A DNA stretch of 64,000 nucleotides from NCBI RefSeq assembly GCF_900156895.1, contig NZ_FTPD01000015.1, positions 124,001-188,000 of the forward strand. Direction: 5' to 3'. This DNA comes from Mesorhizobium prunaredense. Its GTDB lineage: Bacteria > Pseudomonadota > Alphaproteobacteria > Rhizobiales > Rhizobiaceae. The position numbers were made by a program, and so were the translations under genes. The notes under the pieces were generated by a model, which was not told the DNA's origin, did not search any database, and saw nothing but the letters and a program-made list of their open reading frames with translations. This document shows, piece after piece, positions 60,857 to 64,000 of the stretch; position 1 is the stretch's first letter; every line of letters starts with the position of its first letter.

Positions 60857-61493
60857 ATCGGGTAGGAGGGAGCCTTTCGGCGTTCCTCCTCCCACACCAC
60901 CGTGCGTACGGTTCCGTACACGGCGGTTCGTGTCGCGCTCGGCTTGAGGTCCTCAATGCCCGCCGCCCTATTGGCGCCCAGCCTTATCTTGCGGGTTCCG
61001 CCGGCTACTTCCGGCTAAGGCCCTCTCGCGAGGTATCTGCCCAAGGCGGTCGGAAATGAAGTCCGACCTCCATCGACACGTTCAGCCCTTCACCGGTTGG
61101 TCCGGCTACTACGGCCTCTGCTGACTCCTGCCGACCCATCCCGGCGCCTCTCGGCGGCGGTAGCACACCTGTCTCCAGGGGCAGGCCGGCAGACCTCCCA
61201 GGGTAAGACGCGTGACCTTCGTGCCATATACCTGTCGCATCTACGGCCGCACCCTCCGGGTGATGTTGGGCCTCGGGCTTCATTGCCCCCTCGCCCGGAT
61301 GCGGCCGCCTCATATGCGCTTGCTGTTCGTCAGGCCGCAGCTTCCTTCAGACCCCGCCTCGCGACGACGCCCTTGCTGTTCGGCTAGCGGTTCCCATCAC
61401 CAGGGCCCGCAGAGGACTTTCACCTCCAAGTCATCGACCGGATACCATCCCGACCAAACGGTGCTTGCGCACCACGCGCCATGCCTGGCGCAC
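60857..61493 (-). mobile_element. Group II intron lacking its encoded protein (ORF-less)
   Basis: Read on the minus strand, a 637-base element starts GTGCG at 61493 (the group II 5' consensus). It runs through the conserved domain I strings GGAGGTGAAAGTCCTCTGCG and GGGAACCGCTAGCCGAACAG, familiar from intact bacterial group II introns. A domain V-like hairpin lies at 60896-60927: nine-base lower helix ACCGCCGTG/CACGGTGGT, two-base CG bulge, GAAC tetraloop. Domain VI follows (GGG-AGGAGG pairing with CCTCCT-A-CCC), with a bulged branch-point A at 60863, seven bases from a 3' end in GAT at 60857. No reverse transcriptase/maturase reading frame is present; domain IV has collapsed. It abuts a terminator hairpin at its 5' end. 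Confidence 0.85.
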
Positions 61494-61530
61494 AATGAGA
61501 AAGGGCGGTTTCGACCGCCCCTTTCTCATT
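61494..61530 (-). terminator. Strong terminator hairpin downstream of gabD
   Basis: AATGAGAAAGGG pairs over twelve bases with CCCTTTCTCATT; the stem continues for four more pairs past one bulged C to a TTCG loop (as read on the plus strand). It starts 30 bases after the gabD stop. The group II intron begins at the very next base, so the hairpin appears to be the intron's insertion target and any original T-tract has been split. Confidence 0.85.
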
Positions 61531-61560
61531 CTGGTGCCGCTGTTGCGACTCCGGCAAAGC

Positions 61561-63039
61561 CTACTGGTTCAACCCGCCGACATGAAGCGTCTTGACCTCG
61601 AGATATTCTTCGATCCCGAGCTGCGATCCTTCGCGCCCCAGCCCCGACTGCTTGACACCGCCGAATGGCGCGACCTCGGTCGAAATCAGGCCTGTGTTGA
61701 GCCCGACCATGCCGAACTCCAGCGCCTCGGCGACACGCCACGACCGTTTGAGGTTGTCGGTGTAGAAGTAGGCGGCAAGGCCGAACGGCGTACCGTTCGC
61801 GATCGTGATAGCCTCTTCCTCCGTCTCGAAGCGAAAAAGCGGCGCCACCGGACCGAAGGTCTCTTCCGATGCCAGGAGCATCTCGGTAGTAGCCTCCCCC
61901 AGGACGACGGGCCGTGCATATTGCCTGCCGTCGGGCACTGCCTCGCTTTGGGCGAGGATCTGCGCGCCTTTCGTCTTCGCATCCGCGATGTGACGCTCGA
62001 TCTTGTCGATCGCGGCCGCGTTGATCATCGGGCCGATCTCAGTGCCCTCGTCGGTCCCCGCGCCAACCTTCATCCGGGTGACGCGCTGGCTCAGCTTTTC
62101 GGCGAAAGCGTCGTAAACGCCTTCCTGCACGAGAATCCGGTTCGCGCAAACGCAGGTTTGACCGCCATTGCGGAACTTGGATACGATCACCCCTTCAACT
62201 GCGTTATCCAGATCGGCGTCGTCAAAGACGATAAAGGGCGCGTTGCCGCCAAGCTCCAGGCTCAGCCGCTTGATGCTATCGGCCGCGCCACGCATGAGCA
62301 GCGCACCGACGCGGGTCGAACCGGTGAACGAGATCTTGCGCACCGTCTCGTTGGCCATCAGCTCTTTGCCGATCTCTCCCGGCATGCCGGTCACGATGTT
62401 GATCACGCCGGCAGGGATGCCCGCCCGCTCCGCCAGGACGCCGAGCGCCAGCGCCGAAAAGGGCGTGAACTCCGACGGCTTGATCACCACCGTGCAGCCG
62501 GCGGCAAGGGCGGGCGCCACCTTGCGCGTGATCATCGCATTGGGGAAATTCCACGGCGTGATGATGGCACAGACGCCGACTGCTTCCTTGAGAACCAGAA
62601 TGCGGCGATCGGCGGTGGGTGACGGAATGGTCGAGCCACCGATGCGGCGCGCCTCCTCCGCAAACCATTTCACGAAGGATGCGCCGTAGCGGATTTCCGC
62701 CGACGCCTCGGCAAGCGGCTTACCCTGCTCCAGCGTCAGCAGAAGCGCCAAATCCTGTTCGTGCTGGCGAATGAGGTCGTGCCAGCGCTCCAGCAGTCTC
62801 GCACGCTCGGCATGGGTCGTCTTCTTCCAGCTTTTGAATGCCTCGGCCGCAGCACCGATCGCGGCCCTGGTCTCGTCGCCGCCCATATCGGGAACGCTGC
62901 CAAGAACATTCAGGGTGGCAGGGTTGGTGACATCGACGACGACCTTTGTATCCGCTTCCCGCCACACACCGCCAATCAACGCCTGCTGGCGGAACAGATC
63001 CGCATCGTCAAACGTGCCAATCTTCGTTATCGCATTCAT
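61561..63039 (-). CDS. gabD: NAD(P)-dependent succinate-semialdehyde dehydrogenase
   Basis: This is a 492-residue ALDH of the GabD group. The general base is Glu262 (LELGGNAPFIVFDDADLD), the nucleophile is Cys296 within GGQTCVCANR (the CxC form with a second Cys at 298, a redox-switch feature of some GabD proteins), and the cofactor motif is FTGSTRVGALLM. FGGVKQSGLGREGSQLGIEE is the GabD C-terminal pattern. It begins 18 bases after the tartrate dehydrogenase-like gene and so probably shares its operon. Substrates could be succinate semialdehyde or a related omega-aldehyde from the nearby aminotransferase. Confidence 0.9.
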   Translation of the reverse strand: MNAITKIGTFDDADLFRQQALIGGVWREADTKVVVDVTNPATLNVLGSVPDMGGDETRAAIGAAAEAFKSWKKTTHAERARLLERWHDLIRQHEQDLALLLTLEQGKPLAEASAEIRYGASFVKWFAEEARRIGGSTIPSPTADRRILVLKEAVGVCAIITPWNFPNAMITRKVAPALAAGCTVVIKPSEFTPFSALALGVLAERAGIPAGVINIVTGMPGEIGKELMANETVRKISFTGSTRVGALLMRGAADSIKRLSLELGGNAPFIVFDDADLDNAVEGVIVSKFRNGGQTCVCANRILVQEGVYDAFAEKLSQRVTRMKVGAGTDEGTEIGPMINAAAIDKIERHIADAKTKGAQILAQSEAVPDGRQYARPVVLGEATTEMLLASEETFGPVAPLFRFETEEEAITIANGTPFGLAAYFYTDNLKRSWRVAEALEFGMVGLNTGLISTEVAPFGGVKQSGLGREGSQLGIEEYLEVKTLHVGGLNQ

Positions 63040-63057
63040 GGTCTTTCCTCTGCCCTT

Positions 63058-64000
63058 TCAGCTCAATGCCGCAAGCACGGCTTGCGTGATTGTTTCAGTC
63101 CGGTCCTTGCCTGCGATCGTGCCGATGCCCCGCGCGGTTATGGACTCGATTGCCGACATCACTTGTGCCGCAGCATGCCCCTCGCCCAGATGCTCGAGCA
63201 TCATCGCACCGGACCAGATCGCGGCGATCGGATTGGCGACGCCGAGATGGGCGATGTCGGGCGCCGATCCATGGACCGGCTCGAACATGGAAGGCGCGCT
63301 GCGATCGGGATTGATATTGGCAGAGGCGGCGTAACCCAGCCCGCCCTGAATGGCCGCTCCAATATCCGTCAGGATATCGCCAAAAAGGTTTGAGGCGACG
63401 ATCACGTCGAGGCTTTCCGGCGCCAGCACCATGCGGGCAGCAATGGCGTCGATGTGGTAGTGCGAGACCTCGACATCGGCATAGTCCTTCGCCACCTCGC
63501 GCGTGACCTCATCCCAGAAAACCATGGAATGTTTCTGTGCGTTGGATTTGGTGACGGATGCGAGCTTCTTGCGGCGCGCCCGCGCTTGTTCGAAACCGAA
63601 CCGGATGATCCGTTCGACACCCGCGCGCGTGAAGATTGATGTCTCCACCGCGACCTCATTGGCCGTGCCGGAATGAACGCGCCCGCCGGCGCCGGAATAT
63701 TCGCCTTCCGTATTCTCGCGTATGCACAGGATGTCGAAACCATCGGAGCGGAGGGGTCCCTGAACGCCCGGCAACAGCCTGTGCGGCCGTATGTTGGCGT
63801 ACTGCGTGAACCCTTTCCGGATCGGCAGAAGCAGTCCGTGAAGCGATACTGAGTCGGGCACTTCCGCTGGCCAGCCGACAGCGCCGAGATAGATCGCGTT
63901 GAATTTTCGAAGGGTCTCGATGCCGTCTGGCGGCATCATTGCGCCGGTTTCCAGGTAGTAGGCGCACGACCATGGGAAGCGTGTGCCATCAAGGGCGAAA
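63058..64000 (-). CDS. Tartrate/D-malate dehydrogenase-like protein (5' end beyond window)
   Basis: The open frame continues to the window edge, so the N-terminus is missing (about 313 codons visible, beginning FALDGTRFPWSCAYYLETGA). The isopropylmalate dehydrogenase family features are LGAVGWPAEVPDSVSLHGLLLP, the substrate segment CIRENTEGEYSGAGGR and SVTKSNAQKHSMVFWDE. The metal aspartates are in NLFGDILTDIG, and FEPVHGSAPDIAHLGVANP closes the site. YANIRPHRLLPGVQGPL is the tartrate dehydrogenase (TtuC) pattern. An internal ATG at 63939 should not be taken as the start because upstream codons are homologous. It is probably co-transcribed with gabD. Confidence 0.88.
   Translation of the reverse strand, partial: FALDGTRFPWSCAYYLETGAMMPPDGIETLRKFNAIYLGAVGWPAEVPDSVSLHGLLLPIRKGFTQYANIRPHRLLPGVQGPLRSDGFDILCIRENTEGEYSGAGGRVHSGTANEVAVETSIFTRAGVERIIRFGFEQARARRKKLASVTKSNAQKHSMVFWDEVTREVAKDYADVEVSHYHIDAIAARMVLAPESLDVIVASNLFGDILTDIGAAIQGGLGYAASANINPDRSAPSMFEPVHGSAPDIAHLGVANPIAAIWSGAMMLEHLGEGHAAAQVMSAIESITARGIGTIAGKDRTETITQAVLAALS

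Noticed and set aside
60857..61493. Short open frames inside the group II intron (for example 61097-61387 and 61212-61595)
   Set aside because: The sequence is explained by structured intron RNA; these peptides are a known kind of mis-annotation over such elements.
1..64000. tRNA, rRNA, integrase or attachment sites bounding a genomic island
   Set aside because: None could be recognised by reading; the ends of the region lie outside or are not marked in this window.

Overview
The window is GC-rich and reads as an alphaproteobacterial (Hyphomicrobiales, probably Mesorhizobium-like) catabolic region. The grounds are the rhizobial-type cyclase/TPR protein at the left edge, the density of ABC importers, LysR/AsnC/TetR regulators, and the amino-acid, acid-sugar and aromatic catabolic genes. 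The placement is inference, because no rRNA, tRNA or phylogenetic marker beyond dusA is present. I see no phage genes, IS elements or CRISPR array.

Layout. (1) 0-5.5 kb: a cyclase-TPR-HEAT protein, an orphan oligopeptide-type binding protein and dusA. (2) 5.6-24 kb: aromatic/cyclic-compound catabolism. pcaI-pcaJ-pcaF, a maleylacetate reductase and a (hydroxyquinol-type) intradiol dioxygenase make a complete lower route from hydroxyquinol to succinyl-CoA and acetyl-CoA. They are interleaved with a Gfo/Idh/MocA dehydrogenase, an IolE-like TIM barrel, two SDRs, a zinc alcohol dehydrogenase, an MFS carrier and a CUT2 (sugar/inositol-type) ABC importer. No aromatic monooxygenase is visible. (3) 24-28.5 kb: a broken oxidase fusion, then HAD, APH-type kinase and class III PLP enzyme genes. 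(4) 28.7-34.5 kb: acid-sugar catabolism, with LysR, D-threonate kinase-like, PdxA2 and an unassigned TIM barrel on one strand and otnC/otnK on the other. (5) 35-40.7 kb: an Asp/Glu racemase-family gene and a GNAT, DSD1-type PLP enzyme, DAO-family oxidase and aldehyde dehydrogenase operon. (6) 42.5-53.9 kb: a long minus-strand array running ABC peptide/opine-type importer, DAO oxidase, thrC, thrB, kbl, tdh, which could take homoserine to glycine plus acetyl-CoA. (7) 54.5-64 kb: a second oxidase/tartrate-dehydrogenase/AsnC/aminotransferase/GNAT/HAD set, then gabD and a partial tartrate-dehydrogenase-like gene.

The region has been rearranged. There are two chimeric genes (binding protein fused to SDR at 8.6-9.3 kb; ABC ATPase fused to amine oxidase at 24.2-25.0 kb), a frameshifted ornithine cyclodeaminase fragment (5.7-5.9 kb), a 38-codon oxidase stub (34.9 kb), and an ORF-less group II intron abutting a terminator hairpin (60.9-61.5 kb). 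Several families occur in pairs (DAO oxidases, GNATs, HADs, class III PLP enzymes, tartrate-dehydrogenase-like genes), consistent with duplicated and diverged catabolic cassettes.
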